Of a DNA stretch of 64,000 nt, positions 24,795 through 34,969 are shown piece by piece. Below the pieces are notes generated by a model, which was not told the DNA's origin, searched no databases, and saw only the letters and a program-made list of their open reading frames with translations. How positions within the stretch are numbered: the stretch's first letter is position 1; each line of letters opens with the position of its first letter. Made by a program: the position numbers and the translations under genes. This stretch comes from Mesorhizobium koreense. GTDB lineage: Bacteria > Pseudomonadota > Alphaproteobacteria > Rhizobiales > Rhizobiaceae. Location: NCBI RefSeq assembly GCF_031656215.1, contig NZ_CP134228.1, positions 4,297,001 through 4,361,000 of the forward strand, given 5' to 3'.

Positions 24795-25769
24795 CTAGAG
24801 TCCCGTCCCCTGGAGCCCGTATTCAGCGGCGGAGCGGATCGTCCGGTGGAAGCGCATGCGGCGGACATATTCGAGCGGGTCCTTCTTCTTGACGAAGGAG
24901 CCGTTGGGCACGTTCAGCCAGTCATAGAGCCTCGTCAGCATGAAACGTAGCGCGGCGCCCTGGGCGAGAATCGGTAGTGCCGAGACCTCCGCCTCTTGCA
25001 GCGGGCGCACGCCGGCATAAGCACCGAGCAACGCCGCGCCCTTGGTCAGGTTGAAGGAATTATCACGCTCGAAGCACCACGCGTTGAGGCAGACCGCCAC
25101 ATCGTAGGCAAGGAGATCGGTGCAGGCGAAATAGAAGTCGATCAGACCGGAAAGTTTTTCACCGAGGAAGAACACATTGTCTGGGAAGAGGTCGGCATGG
25201 ATCACGCCGGCGGGTAAATCCGATGGCCAACCTGCCTCCAGTCGGCCGAGGTCGGCCTCCACCTCGGCGGCCAGACCGGGCTCAACCTCGTCGGCCCGTG
25301 CCCGCGACTGGTTCCAGAGCGGACGCCAGCCGGCGAGGCCGAGCGCATTCTTCCGTGTCAGCGCGAAATCCCGGCCCGCAAGGTGCAGTGCGGCCAGCGC
25401 CGCGCCGACCTGCCGGCAATGCTCGACGGTCGGGCGGCGCATCCACATGCCTTCGAGGAAGGTGACGAGCGCGGCCGGCCGGCCGGCAAGCTCACCGATC
25501 ATGGTGCCGTCCTTCCGCCGGACCGGAACGGGACAGTCGATGCCTCCCGCCGCAAGATGCTGCATCAGCCCGAGGAAGAAAGGGAGGTCGGCGCGCTCCA
25601 CACGCTTTTCGTAAAGGGTGAGGATGAAGGAACCGGAGCCCGCATGGAGCAGGAAGTTCGAATTCTCCACGCCTTCGGCGATGCCCTTGTAGGAAAGGAG
25701 CTCGCCGATCGAATAATTCTTCAGGAAGGTGCCGAGTTCGACCTCGGTGATATCCGTATAGACAGCCAT
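24795..25769 (-). CDS. thrB: Homoserine kinase (aminoglycoside-phosphotransferase fold)
   Basis: A 324-residue kinase that phosphorylates L-homoserine for threonine synthesis, of the APH-fold type used by alphaproteobacteria and pseudomonads rather than the GHMP type. It starts [16 protein letters not shown] and has the catalytic loop [14 protein letters not shown] and the metal-binding [11 protein letters not shown]. It sits between ispH (5 bases upstream) and rnhA, a common rhizobial order. Confidence 0.95.
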   Translation of the reverse strand: MAVYTDITEVELGTFLKNYSIGELLSYKGIAEGVENSNFLLHAGSGSFILTLYEKRVERADLPFFLGLMQHLAAGGIDCPVPVRRKDGTMIGELAGRPAALVTFLEGMWMRRPTVEHCRQVGAALAALHLAGRDFALTRKNALGLAGWRPLWNQSRARADEVEPGLAAEVEADLGRLEAGWPSDLPAGVIHADLFPDNVFFLGEKLSGLIDFYFACTDLLAYDVAVCLNAWCFERDNSFNLTKGAALLGAYAGVRPLQEAEVSALPILAQGAALRFMLTRLYDWLNVPNGSFVKKKDPLEYVRRMRFHRTIRSAAEYGLQGTGL

Positions 25770-25773
25770 GGGC

Positions 25774-26781
25774 TCAGGCGTTCCCGTTGACGAACGCCAT
25801 ATCGGCCGCTGTCAGTTCCACATCGCGAAGCGCGCGCATGACCGGAAAATCCTCCGTCTCGATCGCGGTCTCGGCGAGTTCGACCGTTACGTCGAAGCGT
25901 TCGCCGAAGGCGGCGATGATCTCGTCGACGATGATTTCCGGCGCCGAGGCGCCGGCGGAAAGTCCAAGTACGCCGATATCCCCGACATCGTCCCAGTCGA
26001 TCTCCGCGGCGCGCTGGACGAGCAGCGAGCGCTTGGCGCCCGCCCTTTCTGCGACCTCGACCAGACGGCGTGAATTGGAGGAATTCGGTGCGCCGACGAC
26101 CAGGAAAAGATCGGCGCCGGCGGCGGCCGCCTTCACCGCATCCTGGCGGTTGGTGGTCGCGTAGCAGATCGATTCGGCGGCGGGCGCCTGTATGCCCGGA
26201 AAACGTTCCGCGAGCGCGCGCAGGATACCGGCCGTGTCCTCGACCGAAAGCGTGGTCTGCGTCACGAAGCCGAGCGGCGCGTCGGAGGTCGGCTCGAAAC
26301 TGCGCGCCTGTTCTTCCGTCTCGACCAGCGTTACCGCTCCTTCCGGCAATTGCCCCATCGTTCCGATGACCTCCGGGTGCCCGGCATGGCCGACGAGAAG
26401 CACGTGGCGGCCGAGACGATGATGGCGCATGGCCTGCTTGTGCACCTTGGAGACGAGAGGACATGTGGCGTCGAGATAAAAGAGGTTGCGCGCTTCGGCA
26501 TCGGCGGGCACGGATTTCGGCACGCCATGAGCCGAAAACACAACCGGCCGGTCGCGATGCTCGTGCGGTATCTCGCCGAGTTCCTCGATGAAGACAGCGC
26601 CCTTTGCCTGCAATCCTTCCACGACGTAGCGGTTATGGACAATCTCGTGGCGGACATAGACCGGCGCGCCGTGTTTCTTCAGCGCCAGGACGACGATCTG
26701 GATCGCGCGGTCGACGCCGGCGCAAAAGCCGCGCGGGCCGCACAACCTGACCGTCAACGGTTTCCGGGTATGGTCGAGCAA
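25774..26781 (-). CDS. ispH: 4-hydroxy-3-methylbut-2-enyl diphosphate reductase
   Basis: A 335-residue 4Fe-4S enzyme for the last step of the MEP isoprenoid pathway, making IPP and DMAPP. The cluster cysteines are in [24 protein letters not shown] and [22 protein letters not shown] and the SAHGVP and GHAGHPE segments hold the substrate histidines. The start codon is TTG at 26781, supported by AGGAG about 8 bases upstream. Dxs of the same pathway is encoded at 42807. Confidence 0.95.
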   Translation of the reverse strand: MLDHTRKPLTVRLCGPRGFCAGVDRAIQIVVLALKKHGAPVYVRHEIVHNRYVVEGLQAKGAVFIEELGEIPHEHRDRPVVFSAHGVPKSVPADAEARNLFYLDATCPLVSKVHKQAMRHHRLGRHVLLVGHAGHPEVIGTMGQLPEGAVTLVETEEQARSFEPTSDAPLGFVTQTTLSVEDTAGILRALAERFPGIQAPAAESICYATTNRQDAVKAAAAGADLFLVVGAPNSSNSRRLVEVAERAGAKRSLLVQRAAEIDWDDVGDIGVLGLSAGASAPEIIVDEIIAAFGERFDVTVELAETAIETEDFPVMRALRDVELTAADMAFVNGNA

Positions 26782-26827
26782 AGCAATCTCCTAACGAGGC
26801 GGAAATGCCGTTGGCCGGAAGCCGGTG

Positions 26828-27601
26828 TCAAGAGCCGCTCTCTTCATGCGGGCCGCGCCAGCGGTTCCTCAGTCGCGTCGCCGCCACGACGAGCAGGACG
26901 AGCGCGAGCCCGTACCAGGTCAGCGCATACTGGAAATGGTTGTTGGGCAGGTCGATCACCGTGACACCGCCGATAGGCAAGCCGCCGGAGTTGGGCGCTG
27001 CGCCGGCGTCGATGAAGAAGGGCAGCACCTTGGCGCCTGCCGGCAGGCCGGCGGTGGCGGTCATGGCCGACAGATCCTTCCAGTAGAAGACGTTCTTCCT
27101 GAGGTCGTTCTCGGGCACGATGAAAGAAGGCTTTTCGACAAGCGGGTTGCGCGCCAGGCCTGTCACCATGGCCTCGCCCTCGACCTGACCCTGCGGCCGC
27201 GTCGCCGGATCCTTGCGAGCGTAAGGCACGAAGCCCCGATTGACGAAAATGTAGCGGCCGTCGTCGAGCTTCAGCGGCGTATAGACGTTGAAGCCGGAAT
27301 CGCCCTTCCACGTCGCCAGGAAATGGCGCTCGCCGCTATGGAGAAATGTCCCCTTTGCGGTCACCGGCCAATATTCGACGTCATGCTTCTCGGCGAACAG
27401 GCGCTCGATTTCGCTAAGCGGCCGCGGGGTGGAATGGATGCGCTGGTCGATCGTGGCGAGCAGCCCTTCCTTCCAGTGCAGCCGCTCCACCTGCCAGGTT
27501 CCAAGTGCAATAAGGGCCGCGAAGACGAGTATGGCGAGGAAGGCCGCGACATAGGGGAACGGCCTGCGCTCGGCTCGCTCCTCGGCGGCAGGCGTCGTCA
27601 T
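26828..27601 (-). CDS. SURF1 family cytochrome oxidase assembly protein
   Basis: A 257-residue inner-membrane protein with an N-terminal helix (YVAAFLAILVFAALIALG) and a C-terminal helix (LTWYGLALVLLVVAATRL), joined by a ~200-residue periplasmic domain. The family marks are LGTWQVERLHWKEGL and VNRGFVP. SURF1 helps insert heme a in CtaD. The start ATG 27601 overlaps the DUF983 stop as ATGA. Confidence 0.93.
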   Translation of the reverse strand: MTTPAAEERAERRPFPYVAAFLAILVFAALIALGTWQVERLHWKEGLLATIDQRIHSTPRPLSEIERLFAEKHDVEYWPVTAKGTFLHSGERHFLATWKGDSGFNVYTPLKLDDGRYIFVNRGFVPYARKDPATRPQGQVEGEAMVTGLARNPLVEKPSFIVPENDLRKNVFYWKDLSAMTATAGLPAGAKVLPFFIDAGAAPNSGGLPIGGVTVIDLPNNHFQYALTWYGLALVLLVVAATRLRNRWRGPHEESGS

Positions 27602-27981
27602 CTCCTGTCGATCTCGCCCGGCGCTGCCTTGTTGGCGTATTGAAGCGTGATGAGCACACCCTTCAACAAACGCAGCGCCGCCAGCGAAAGGACGATCGCA
27701 AGCGGGATCCACAAGACGAAATGCACCCAGAGCGGCGGGGCGAGGGTTACTTCCATCCAGAGCGCCGAGCCCACGACAATGAAGCCGACGATGAGGATGA
27801 CGAAGACCGCCGGCCCGTCGCCGGCGTCCGCGAAGGAATAGTCGAGCCGGCAATTCGAACACTCCCGACCCACCGACAGGAAGCCGGAGAACAGCTTACC
27901 CTCGCCGCAGCGCGGGCAGCGTCCCTTGAGACCGGCCTGGATCGGCTCGACCGGGGCCCACAATGCCTTGTCTTCTTCCAT
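27598..27981 (-). CDS. DUF983 family membrane protein
   Basis: A 127-residue protein with a zinc-ribbon N-terminus (CPRCGEGKLF and CSNCRLDY) and two transmembrane helices (FVILIVGFIVVGSALW and WVHFVLWIPLAIVLSLAALRL). DUF983 genes sit in alphaproteobacterial aa3 oxidase clusters between ctaE and surf1, as here, pointing to an assembly role not yet defined. Translation runs into surf1 by a 4-base overlap. Confidence 0.92.
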   Translation of the reverse strand: MEEDKALWAPVEPIQAGLKGRCPRCGEGKLFSGFLSVGRECSNCRLDYSFADAGDGPAVFVILIVGFIVVGSALWMEVTLAPPLWVHFVLWIPLAIVLSLAALRLLKGVLITLQYANKAAPGEIDRR

Positions 27982-28139
27982 CGCTACTACCTAAACCCGG
28001 ACGGCCGTCGGCGCCACGATCCAACAGGCGCCATGATGTCTCACCCGATCGATTACAGCACCAGAACGAATGCGGGCGACCTTGTTGCCAAAGCCGCCCG
28101 CAGACGTCGCCTGAGATATCGGAGCGCAGATGCGAATCG

Positions 28140-29024
28140 TCACTCCACCGCGATTACCGCACCATGCGATGCCCAAACATAGATGCACGTGAAGAGGAAG
28201 AGCCATACCACGTCGACGAAGTGCCAGTACCAGGCCGCGGCCTCGAAGCCGAAGTGCTGTTTCGGCGTGAAATCGCCGCCGATCGCACGCATCAGGCACA
28301 CGAACAGGAAGATCGTACCGATGATGACATGGAAGCCGTGGAAGCCCGTCGCCATGAAGAAGGTCGCGCCGTAGATCGAATTCTTGAAGGCGAACGGGGC
28401 GTGTATGTACTCGTATGCCTGGCAGGAAGTGAACAGGACACCGAGCGCCACCGTCAGCACGAGACCCCAGATCAGCCCCTTGCGGTCGTTGTTGATGAGC
28501 GAGTGATGTGCCCAGGTCACCGTCGTGCCCGACAGGAGCAGGATGATCGTGTTGTAAAGCGGCAGATGGAAGGGATCGAGCACCTCCATGCCCTTCGGCG
28601 GCCATACCCCACCGGTGAAGGCGGCGCGCGCCACCTGCTCGGCCTCGCCCGGAAACAGGCTGGCGTCGAAGAAGGCCCAGAACCACGCCACGAAGAACAT
28701 CACCTCCGAGGCGATGAACATGATCATGCCGTAGCGCAGGTGCAGCGACACGACCGGCGTGTGGTAGCCCTCATGGGCCTCCTTGATCGTGTCCGACCAC
28801 CAGGAGAACATGGTGTAAAGCACGATCAGCACACCGACGGCGAAAATCCAGAAATGCGTCTCGGCCAGATTGTAACCGAAGAACGGGAAATCGCCCTGCT
28901 CCATGTAGCGCATCCAGGCGACACCGCCGATCGCCATGACCAGCGCGCCGATGGCGCCGATGAACGGATTCGGACTTGGCTTAACCAGATGGTAGTCGTG
29001 ATGTTTCGCGTGCGTGTCTGCCAT
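28140..29024 (-). CDS. ctaE: Cytochrome c oxidase subunit III
   Basis: A 294-residue inner-membrane subunit with seven hydrophobic helices. Hallmarks are MRYGMIMFIASEVMFFVAWF with the conserved glutamate, LLSGTTVTWAHHSL and ATGFHGFHVIIGTIF, ending WYWHFVDVVWLFLF. It belongs to aa3 oxidase together with CtaC and CtaD and stabilises proton uptake. A gap of 158 bases to the DUF983 gene holds no further gene I can see. Confidence 0.97.
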   Translation of the reverse strand: MADTHAKHHDYHLVKPSPNPFIGAIGALVMAIGGVAWMRYMEQGDFPFFGYNLAETHFWIFAVGVLIVLYTMFSWWSDTIKEAHEGYHTPVVSLHLRYGMIMFIASEVMFFVAWFWAFFDASLFPGEAEQVARAAFTGGVWPPKGMEVLDPFHLPLYNTIILLLSGTTVTWAHHSLINNDRKGLIWGLVLTVALGVLFTSCQAYEYIHAPFAFKNSIYGATFFMATGFHGFHVIIGTIFLFVCLMRAIGGDFTPKQHFGFEAAAWYWHFVDVVWLFLFTCIYVWASHGAVIAVE

Positions 29025-29055
29025 ATCAGTCCCTGCGCTTTATGGGTGTCCCCGA

Positions 29056-29658
29056 TTAGTTGCTCGCAACCGTCTTGGATTTTGATTCCGCGGCCGAGAC
29101 CTTCTCCCCCGGCACCTGGAACATCGTATAGGATAGAGTGATCGCCTTCAGCCCCTTGGCTTCTTCCGCCTTGACGATGGCGGGATCGATATAGAAGACG
29201 ACGGGCATCTCAAGCTTTTCACCCGGCTTCAGCGTGGTGTCGTTGAAGCAGAAGCATTGTATCTTGTAGAAATACGCCCCGGCGAATTCAGGCGTCACAT
29301 TGAAGCTGGCGCGACCGCGTATCGTATGGTTCGACAGGTTCTGCGCGACATACTGGATCTGCTTGGTCTCGCCGATCTTCACCTCGACCTGCCACTGCTC
29401 GGGCTTGAAAGACCAGGGAATGTTCGACGTGTTGGCGTCGAACCTGACCTTCACGGTCTGGTCGAGCACCTTGGACGCGCCCTGGGCGGAGCGCTGCGTC
29501 GTTCCACCGTAGCCGGTGGCCTGACAGAACATGCGGTAAAGCGGCACAGCCGCATAGGAAAGCCCGATCATGCCGACGATGACCGCAGCGCAGGTGCTGG
29601 CGACGGCAAGGTTCAGCCGCGCCCCCTTCTTCCCGCTATTGTCCAGGTTCCCCGCCAT
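29056..29658 (-). CDS. ctaG: Cytochrome c oxidase assembly protein CtaG (Cox11)
   Basis: A 200-residue copper chaperone that delivers Cu to the CuB site of CtaD. One N-terminal helix (VASTCAAVIVGMIGLSYAAVPLY) is followed by a periplasmic Ig-like domain containing the copper motif QCFCFNDT. VPLYRMFCQATGYGGT is the family signature. I take ATG 29658; a GTG at 29667 overlapping the coxF stop is an alternative adding three residues. Confidence 0.95.
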   Translation of the reverse strand: MAGNLDNSGKKGARLNLAVASTCAAVIVGMIGLSYAAVPLYRMFCQATGYGGTTQRSAQGASKVLDQTVKVRFDANTSNIPWSFKPEQWQVEVKIGETKQIQYVAQNLSNHTIRGRASFNVTPEFAGAYFYKIQCFCFNDTTLKPGEKLEMPVVFYIDPAIVKAEEAKGLKAITLSYTMFQVPGEKVSAAESKSKTVASN

Positions 29659-29666
29659 CCTATTCA

Positions 29667-29819
29667 CATCGTATGGTGCACGAACTTGATGATCGTGGCG
29701 ATATAGAAGATCACGACAAGCGCGGCGAGCCCGAGCCCGATCGCCAGCGAGCGATTGCGACGCGCCTTCCTCTGCGCGTCGGTCAACGGGACCGTATCCT
29801 GACCCATCAGCGCACTCAT
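29667..29819 (-). CDS. CoxF-like small membrane protein of the oxidase operon
   Basis: A 51-residue protein, [20 protein letters not shown] at the start, then [20 protein letters not shown] giving one transmembrane helix, ending in KFVHHTM. It matches the small CoxF/CtaF-like genes found between ctaB and ctaG in rhizobia. The start overlaps the ctaB stop as ATGA, and its stop is next to the ctaG start. Its exact role is unknown; assembly or stability of the oxidase is likely. Confidence 0.88.
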
Positions 29820-30754
29820 ATTCCCGCCAGCCCGAAGGCGCGGCCGATCAGCACGTCTGCCAGGAAGGCCGCGAAAATCCCGAAAAGGTAAAGCAGCGAA
29901 TAGCCGAACAGCGCCTTGGCCGCCTTCATCTTCCGATCCTCGGCCGGCATGACGAGTACTTTCCAGGCATACCAGACGAAGCCAGCGCCGAGCGCTGCCG
30001 AGACCATCCCGTAGCCGAGGCTGGCATAGCCAAGCGCCCATGGAAGGACGCCGACCGGCGCGATCAGGAGCGAGTAGACGAATATCTGGCGGCGCGTCGA
30101 TGCCTCGCCGGCAACGTTCGGCATCATCGGGATGCCGGCGCGCTCGTAGTCGCCCGACTTGAACAGCGCCAGCGCCCAGAAATGCGGCGGCGTCCACAGG
30201 AAGATGATGAGGAAGAGGATCACGCTTTCGATGCTGACCGTCCCGGTCGCCGCCGCCCAGCCGATGATCGGCGGGAACGCACCGGCAGCCCCACCGATGA
30301 CTATATTCTGGGGTGTCGAGCGCTTCAGCCACATCGTATAGATCACTGCATAGAAGAAGATGGTGAAGGCAAGCAGCGCCGCGGCAAGCCAATTGGCGAG
30401 CACGCCGAGCGTCATCACCGAAAGGACGGATAGCACCAGGCCGAAGGAAAGCGCCTCGCCCGGCATCACGCGACCGGCGGGGATGGGCCGGCCGGCGGTG
30501 CGCGACATCACCGCGTCGATGTCGGCGTCGTACCACATGTTGAGCGCGCCCGAGGCGCCGGCGCCCGCCGCAATCGCCAGGATCGCCACGACCGCAAGGA
30601 ACGGATGCGGCAGGATGGGCGCCGCGACCATACCCACGAACGCGGTGAACACGACGAGCGACATCACGCGCGGTTTCAGAAGCTCGAGGTAATCCCCTGC
30701 AGTCGCTTCCGAAAGCTGGACTTCCTCGTCACGGGTCGGCTCTACGAGCGCCAT
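29816..30754 (-). CDS. ctaB: Protoheme IX farnesyltransferase (heme O synthase)
   Basis: A 312-residue polytopic UbiA-family prenyltransferase that adds a farnesyl group to heme b, giving heme O for the aa3 oxidase. The first Asp-rich motif is [19 protein letters not shown], and the second conserved loop contains [20 protein letters not shown]. About nine hydrophobic segments are present. It lies between ctaD and the coxF-like gene, as in other rhizobia. Confidence 0.97.
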   Translation of the reverse strand: MALVEPTRDEEVQLSEATAGDYLELLKPRVMSLVVFTAFVGMVAAPILPHPFLAVVAILAIAAGAGASGALNMWYDADIDAVMSRTAGRPIPAGRVMPGEALSFGLVLSVLSVMTLGVLANWLAAALLAFTIFFYAVIYTMWLKRSTPQNIVIGGAAGAFPPIIGWAAATGTVSIESVILFLIIFLWTPPHFWALALFKSGDYERAGIPMMPNVAGEASTRRQIFVYSLLIAPVGVLPWALGYASLGYGMVSAALGAGFVWYAWKVLVMPAEDRKMKAAKALFGYSLLYLFGIFAAFLADVLIGRAFGLAGI

Positions 30755-30828
30755 TCCAGTTCCAGTTCACTCTCTTCATTAGTGAAACCGCCGGTCGGGC
30801 CGGCGGCTTCCTTTTGATCCTGCCGTTC

Positions 30829-32475
30829 CTACTTGATCCGCGGCAGTTCCGACCACTGGTGGAACGGCGGCGGCGACGGCAACTGCCATTCGAGCGTCGT
30901 CGCGCCCGGTCCCCAGGGATTGGCGCCGGCGATGCGCTTCTTGGAGAAGGCCTCGAAGACACCGAACAGGAAGACCAGCACGCCGAAGCCGGCAATGTAG
31001 GACCCGTAGGACTCGATCATGTTCCAACCGGCAAAGGCGTCCGGATAGTCGATGTAGCGGCGCGGCATTCCGGCAAGGCCGAGGAAATGCATCGGGAAGA
31101 AGATGATGTTCACGCCGATGAAGGTGATCCAGAAATGCAGCCGGGCGATGAAGGAATTGTACATGTAGCCGGTCATCTTCGGGAACCAGTAGTACCAGCC
31201 GGCGAAGATGGCGAAGACGGCACCGAGCGACAGCACATAGTGGAAGTGCGCCACCACGTAGTAGGTGTCCTGCATCGAGCGGTCGAGACCGGCGTTGGCG
31301 AGTTGCACGCCCGTCACGCCGCCGACGGTGAACAGGAAGATGAAACCGACCGCCCACAGCATCGGTGTGCGGAACTCGATGGAGCCGCCCCACATGGTAG
31401 CGATCCACGAGAACACCTTCACGCCCGTCGGCACCGCGATGACCATCGTCGCGAAGACGAAGTAGCGCTGCGTGTCGAGCGAGATGCCGGTGGTGTACAT
31501 GTGGTGCGCCCACACGACGAAGCCGACCGCGCCGATCGCCACCATGGCGTAGACCATGCCGAGATAGCCGAAGACAGGCTTCTTGGAGAAGGTCGAGACG
31601 ATCTGGCTGATCATGCCGAAGCCAGGCAGGATCAGGATGTAGACCTCGGGGTGACCGAAGAACCAGAACAGATGCTGGAACAGGATCGGGTCGCCGCCAT
31701 TCTCCGGCGCGAAGAAAGACGTACCGAAATTACGATCGGTCAAAAGCATGGTGATGGCGCCGGCCAGCACCGGCAGCGACAACAGGAGAAGGAAGGCCGT
31801 CACCAGTACCGACCATGCGAAGAGCGGCATCTTGTGCAGCGTCATGCCGGGCGCGCGCATGTTGAAGATCGTGGTGATGAAGTTGATGGCGCCGAGTATC
31901 GACGACGCGCCCGCGATGTGGATCGACAGGATTGTCAAATCCATCGCCGGTCCGGGCTGGCCGATGGTCGAGAACGGCGGATAGAGCGTCCAGCCGCCAC
32001 CGGGGCCCCAGGCACCCGCCGCGCTCGGCATGAACATGGAAATGAGGAGCAGCAGGAAGGCCGGCACGAGCAACCAGAAGGAAATGTTGTTCATGCGTGG
32101 AAACGCCATGTCCGGCGCGCCGATCATGATCGGCACCATCCAGTTGCCGAAGCCGCCGATCATCGCCGGCATGATCATGAAGAAGATCATGATGAGTGCG
32201 TGGACGGAGGTGAACATGTTGTACATGCTCTTGCCCGCGTCGATGGCGGCGTCGCCGTTGACGCCATAGACCATGGAGGCAAGCCCCGGGAATATCTGGA
32301 TGCCCGGTTCCATCAGTTCGGCGCGCATCATGATCGACAGGAATGCGCCGATGATACCGGCGCAGATCGCAAAGATCAGGTACAGCGTTCCGATGTCCTT
32401 GTGGTTGGTGGAATAGACCCACCGCACCCAGCCATGCGGCCGATGGTCGTCATGAGCTGCTTCTATTGCCGCCAT
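30829..32475 (-). CDS. ctaD: Cytochrome c oxidase subunit I
   Basis: A 548-residue catalytic subunit of aa3 oxidase with twelve transmembrane helices. The CuB/heme a3 site is visible in [17 protein letters not shown], with the His-Glu-Val-Tyr and its cross-linked tyrosine, then WAHHMYTTG. The heme a histidines are around [14 protein letters not shown] and in the N-terminal helix region. It reduces O2 to water and pumps protons. It sits between ctaC (upstream) and ctaB. Confidence 0.98.
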   Translation of the reverse strand: MAAIEAAHDDHRPHGWVRWVYSTNHKDIGTLYLIFAICAGIIGAFLSIMMRAELMEPGIQIFPGLASMVYGVNGDAAIDAGKSMYNMFTSVHALIMIFFMIMPAMIGGFGNWMVPIMIGAPDMAFPRMNNISFWLLVPAFLLLLISMFMPSAAGAWGPGGGWTLYPPFSTIGQPGPAMDLTILSIHIAGASSILGAINFITTIFNMRAPGMTLHKMPLFAWSVLVTAFLLLLSLPVLAGAITMLLTDRNFGTSFFAPENGGDPILFQHLFWFFGHPEVYILILPGFGMISQIVSTFSKKPVFGYLGMVYAMVAIGAVGFVVWAHHMYTTGISLDTQRYFVFATMVIAVPTGVKVFSWIATMWGGSIEFRTPMLWAVGFIFLFTVGGVTGVQLANAGLDRSMQDTYYVVAHFHYVLSLGAVFAIFAGWYYWFPKMTGYMYNSFIARLHFWITFIGVNIIFFPMHFLGLAGMPRRYIDYPDAFAGWNMIESYGSYIAGFGVLVFLFGVFEAFSKKRIAGANPWGPGATTLEWQLPSPPPFHQWSELPRIK

Positions 32476-32511
32476 TTGTCCGCTCCGTTCCCTATCTCTA
32501 TGCCAGCGCGC

Positions 32512-33384
32512 TCAATCGGCCGCGGCAACTTTCGTCTTGTTGTGGTCGACTTCGGCCATCAGCGCCTTGTTGGCGCCGGGGAGGTCGGTCACCGCCATCT
32601 TGTACCAGTTGTCGTACTGCTCCTGGGTCACCACGCGAATCGCGATCGGCATGAAGGCGTGATCCTTGCCGCACAGTTCCGAGCACTGGCCGTAAAAAAT
32701 GCCTTCCTTCTCCGCCTTGAACCAGGTCTCGTTGATGCGGCCCGGCACGGCGTCGACCTTGATGCCGAAGGGCGGCATGGCGAATGAGTGGATGACGTCG
32801 GCGCCGGTCACCAGCACACGGACCATGGTGTTCACCGGCACCACAAGCTCGTGATCGACCGTCAGGAGACGCGGATATTCGGTGCGGTCCTCCTTGCCGA
32901 GCTTGGCGCGGTCACTATCTGCCAGGATCGCCGAGTTGAAGGAAAGCTGGTCCTTGGTCTCGTATTCGTAATCCCAGTTCCACTGGTTGCCGGTCGCCTT
33001 CACCGTCAGTTTCGGCTCGTCCTTGGGATTGTACTGCGCCGTCAGGAGTTGGAAGGAAGGGATGGCGATGAAGAGGAGAACAACCACCGGAAGGACCGTC
33101 CAGATCACTTCGATCAGCGTGTTGTGCGTCGTCTGCGAGGGGACCGGATTGCGCTTGGCGTTGAAGCGGAAGATGCAGTAGCCGAGCAAGACCATCACGA
33201 GGACGGTGATCGGGATGATGAACCAGAGCGTATAGTCCTGGAACCAGGTGATCTGCCGCATCATGTCGGTCGCGGCGGGCTGGAAAGTCCACTCCCAAGG
33301 CTGCGGGGCCGCCATTGCCGAAGTTACCGCGAAGCCGGCCGCTGCCCCGCCGACGCGCGCAAGAATGTTCCTGATCACTCTCAT
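32512..33384 (-). CDS. ctaC: Cytochrome c oxidase subunit II
   Basis: A 290-residue subunit. A signal-like N-terminus ends near VTSAMAAPQPWEW, two helices follow (LWFIIPITVLVMVLLGYCIF and VIWTVLPVVVLLFIAI), then a periplasmic cupredoxin domain. The CuA centre is in GADVIHSFAMP and YGQCSELCGKDHAFMP, with both cysteines, two histidines, Glu and Met in place. It accepts electrons from cytochrome c. The start is ATG 33384 behind GGGAG rather than the upstream GTG/ATG at 33414. First gene of the oxidase operon. Confidence 0.97.
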   Translation of the reverse strand: MRVIRNILARVGGAAAGFAVTSAMAAPQPWEWTFQPAATDMMRQITWFQDYTLWFIIPITVLVMVLLGYCIFRFNAKRNPVPSQTTHNTLIEVIWTVLPVVVLLFIAIPSFQLLTAQYNPKDEPKLTVKATGNQWNWDYEYETKDQLSFNSAILADSDRAKLGKEDRTEYPRLLTVDHELVVPVNTMVRVLVTGADVIHSFAMPPFGIKVDAVPGRINETWFKAEKEGIFYGQCSELCGKDHAFMPIAIRVVTQEQYDNWYKMAVTDLPGANKALMAEVDHNKTKVAAAD

Positions 33385-33756
33385 CGTCTCCCGCAAATGT
33401 CTTAATCGGGCCATGATGCCACAAGCCCGCCGGGCGACGGAATCTTCCGCTACCCTCGCATGCGTTCAAACCATACTACGATATCAACCGCAAGGAAGGC
33501 GCCATACGAAAGATGCGGCATTTTTGCGCGCGAAACGAGACGGCTTTATCCGGGAGCGGTACGGTGCCGCGGCCCGTATGCACACCGAATCCCGCGCCTA
33601 CCGGCATTTTGCGACACAGGTGGGCGGCGGTCGCAATTCGGACGGATTGTTGCGCCAGTTGCCGCGAACGGGTGGAATTCGCTGCCGGAAGCCTCCGCGC
33701 GCGCTTCCGCAAGCGTGCGCATATGGCTAGATTGCCGTGATTCGCAGGGAGCCGAC
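33385..33756. other. Divergent intergenic region between ctaC and ialB-like gene
   Basis: 372 bases with no gene I can support. It should carry the promoter for the oxidase operon on the minus strand and for the IalB-like gene on the plus strand. I could not choose boxes with confidence. No strong inverted repeats were seen. Confidence 0.5.
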
Positions 33757-34323
33757 ATGATCGCTGGGCCGTTTCGAGCAGTGCTGAAGAGGACCGCCAT
33801 TGCCGGGATTGCCTTCGCGGGGATCGCCTTCGTCGCAGCGACGCTGGTCGCGCCCGTCGCCGCCTTCGCGCAGCAGGACACCATGCCGGGCGCCAACGGC
33901 ACGGTGAAATCGGTCCACGGCGCATGGTCGATCATCTGCGACACCCCGCCCGGCGCCAAGACCGAGCAATGCGCGATGATGCAGAACGTCGTCGCCTCCG
34001 ATCGGCCCGAGATCGGCCTTTCCGTCGTCGTGCTCAAGACGGCTGACCACAAGGCGCAGATCCTGCGGGTGCTGGCCCCGCTCGGCGTATTGTTACCGAA
34101 CGGACTTGGCCTCAATGTCGACGGCAAGGATATCGGCCGCGCCTATTTCGTGCGCTGCTTCCAGGACGGCTGCTATGCCGAGGTCATCCTCGAGCAGAAG
34201 CTCATCGACACGCTTTCGCACGGCAAGTCGGCGACCTTCATCGTCTTCCAGACGCCGGAACAGGGGATCGGCATCCCCGTCGACCTCGCCGGCTTCGCCG
34301 ACGGTTTCGCCGCGCTACCGTGA
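33757..34323 (+). CDS. Invasion-associated locus B (IalB) family protein
   Basis: A 188-residue exported protein. A signal peptide (basic KRT, then AIAGIAFAGIAFVAATLVAP, ending near AAFAQ) precedes an IalB domain with VHGAWSIICDTPPG, LVLLPNGLGL-like central strands and YFVRCFQDGCYAEV, holding the conserved cysteines. The family is named from Bartonella invasion but is common in free-living rhizobia, where the role is unclear. GGGAG lies before ATG 33757. Confidence 0.9.
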   Translation: MIAGPFRAVLKRTAIAGIAFAGIAFVAATLVAPVAAFAQQDTMPGANGTVKSVHGAWSIICDTPPGAKTEQCAMMQNVVASDRPEIGLSVVVLKTADHKAQILRVLAPLGVLLPNGLGLNVDGKDIGRAYFVRCFQDGCYAEVILEQKLIDTLSHGKSATFIVFQTPEQGIGIPVDLAGFADGFAALP

Positions 34324-34326
34324 GAA

Positions 34327-34824
34327 TTATCCTAAGTTTCTACCCCGACTAAACCACAATGCACGGACGTATCGCGCATCTTCCTCCCACTTTCTGGCGG
34401 CGTCTTCATACCCGATCCGCGCACGATGTTCTTCCGCAAACCGATCCAAGGTGTCGCATATGATGTGGAAGCGCTTGCTCGTGCCTCCAAAGCCCCATGC
34501 AGAAACATATGATTTTGAATGAGCTGCCGGTACCGCGCTGGCCGTCAACAAGTATCTTAGCAGCATCTGTCGATTCTCGCGCGTCAGCCTGGTATTTCTC
34601 TCTACCGAATATCCTATCGCCCCAAGTACACCTATGTTAGGTGGAGAATAATCTACAGGTGGCAGATAATGGAACCGACGCCTCCACTCGGTTTCTATAC
34701 TGTCTTTCGCCCGAAGCGCTCTCGCATCGCCTTCATCACACTTCCTACAAGCGTTATACCACATAGTGGCCAAATCTTTGCCGGACTTTGCCGAGAGAGG
34801 TGGGAACCTTATAATCCGCGACAT
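34327..34824 (-). CDS. Orphan hypothetical protein in an A+T-rich islet
   Basis: A 165-residue protein, not recognised. It is hydrophilic and basic, with several Trp/Tyr residues (WRRRFHYLPPVDYSPP, WEEDARYVRALWF) and a CRKC-type pair (YNACRKCDEGD). It has no signal or membrane segment. AGGAGG stands 5 bases before ATG 34824, so expression is likely. A+T content and codon use differ from the flanking ialB-like and tldD genes, which suggests horizontal gain. Confidence 0.65.
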   Translation of the reverse strand: MSRIIRFPPLSAKSGKDLATMWYNACRKCDEGDARALRAKDSIETEWRRRFHYLPPVDYSPPNIGVLGAIGYSVERNTRLTRENRQMLLRYLLTASAVPAAHSKSYVSAWGFGGTSKRFHIICDTLDRFAEEHRARIGYEDAARKWEEDARYVRALWFSRGRNLG

Positions 34825-34969
34825 TGAAACCTCCTTGATGACGATGCTTTGGGTATGTATGAATTCCTTTGTTTCCTTCCTTCACGCTGTATTTAAGCAA
34901 AGCTCGGTGGTCCGCTCGCTTAAAGTTCTCGACCGCTTTTGACTGAGTCTGTTCTGAAGTTTCTACCAT
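34754..34969 (-). CDS. Doubtful small reading frame upstream of the orphan gene
   Basis: A 71-codon frame from ATG 34967-34969, overlapping the next gene by 71 bases in another frame. The product is polar (KYSVKEGNKGIHTYPKHRHQ) and shows no family. It lacks a good ribosome site, unlike the orphan gene it overlaps. It could be a truncated remnant or a leader of the same transcript. Confidence 0.25.
   Translation of the reverse strand: MVETSEQTQSKAVENFKRADHRALLKYSVKEGNKGIHTYPKHRHQGGFNVADYKVPTSLGKVRQRFGHYVV

Noticed and set aside
30814-32787. 657-codon plus-strand frame opposite ctaD and ctaC
   Set aside because: It is the antisense shadow of highly conserved oxidase genes and has no recognisable domain.
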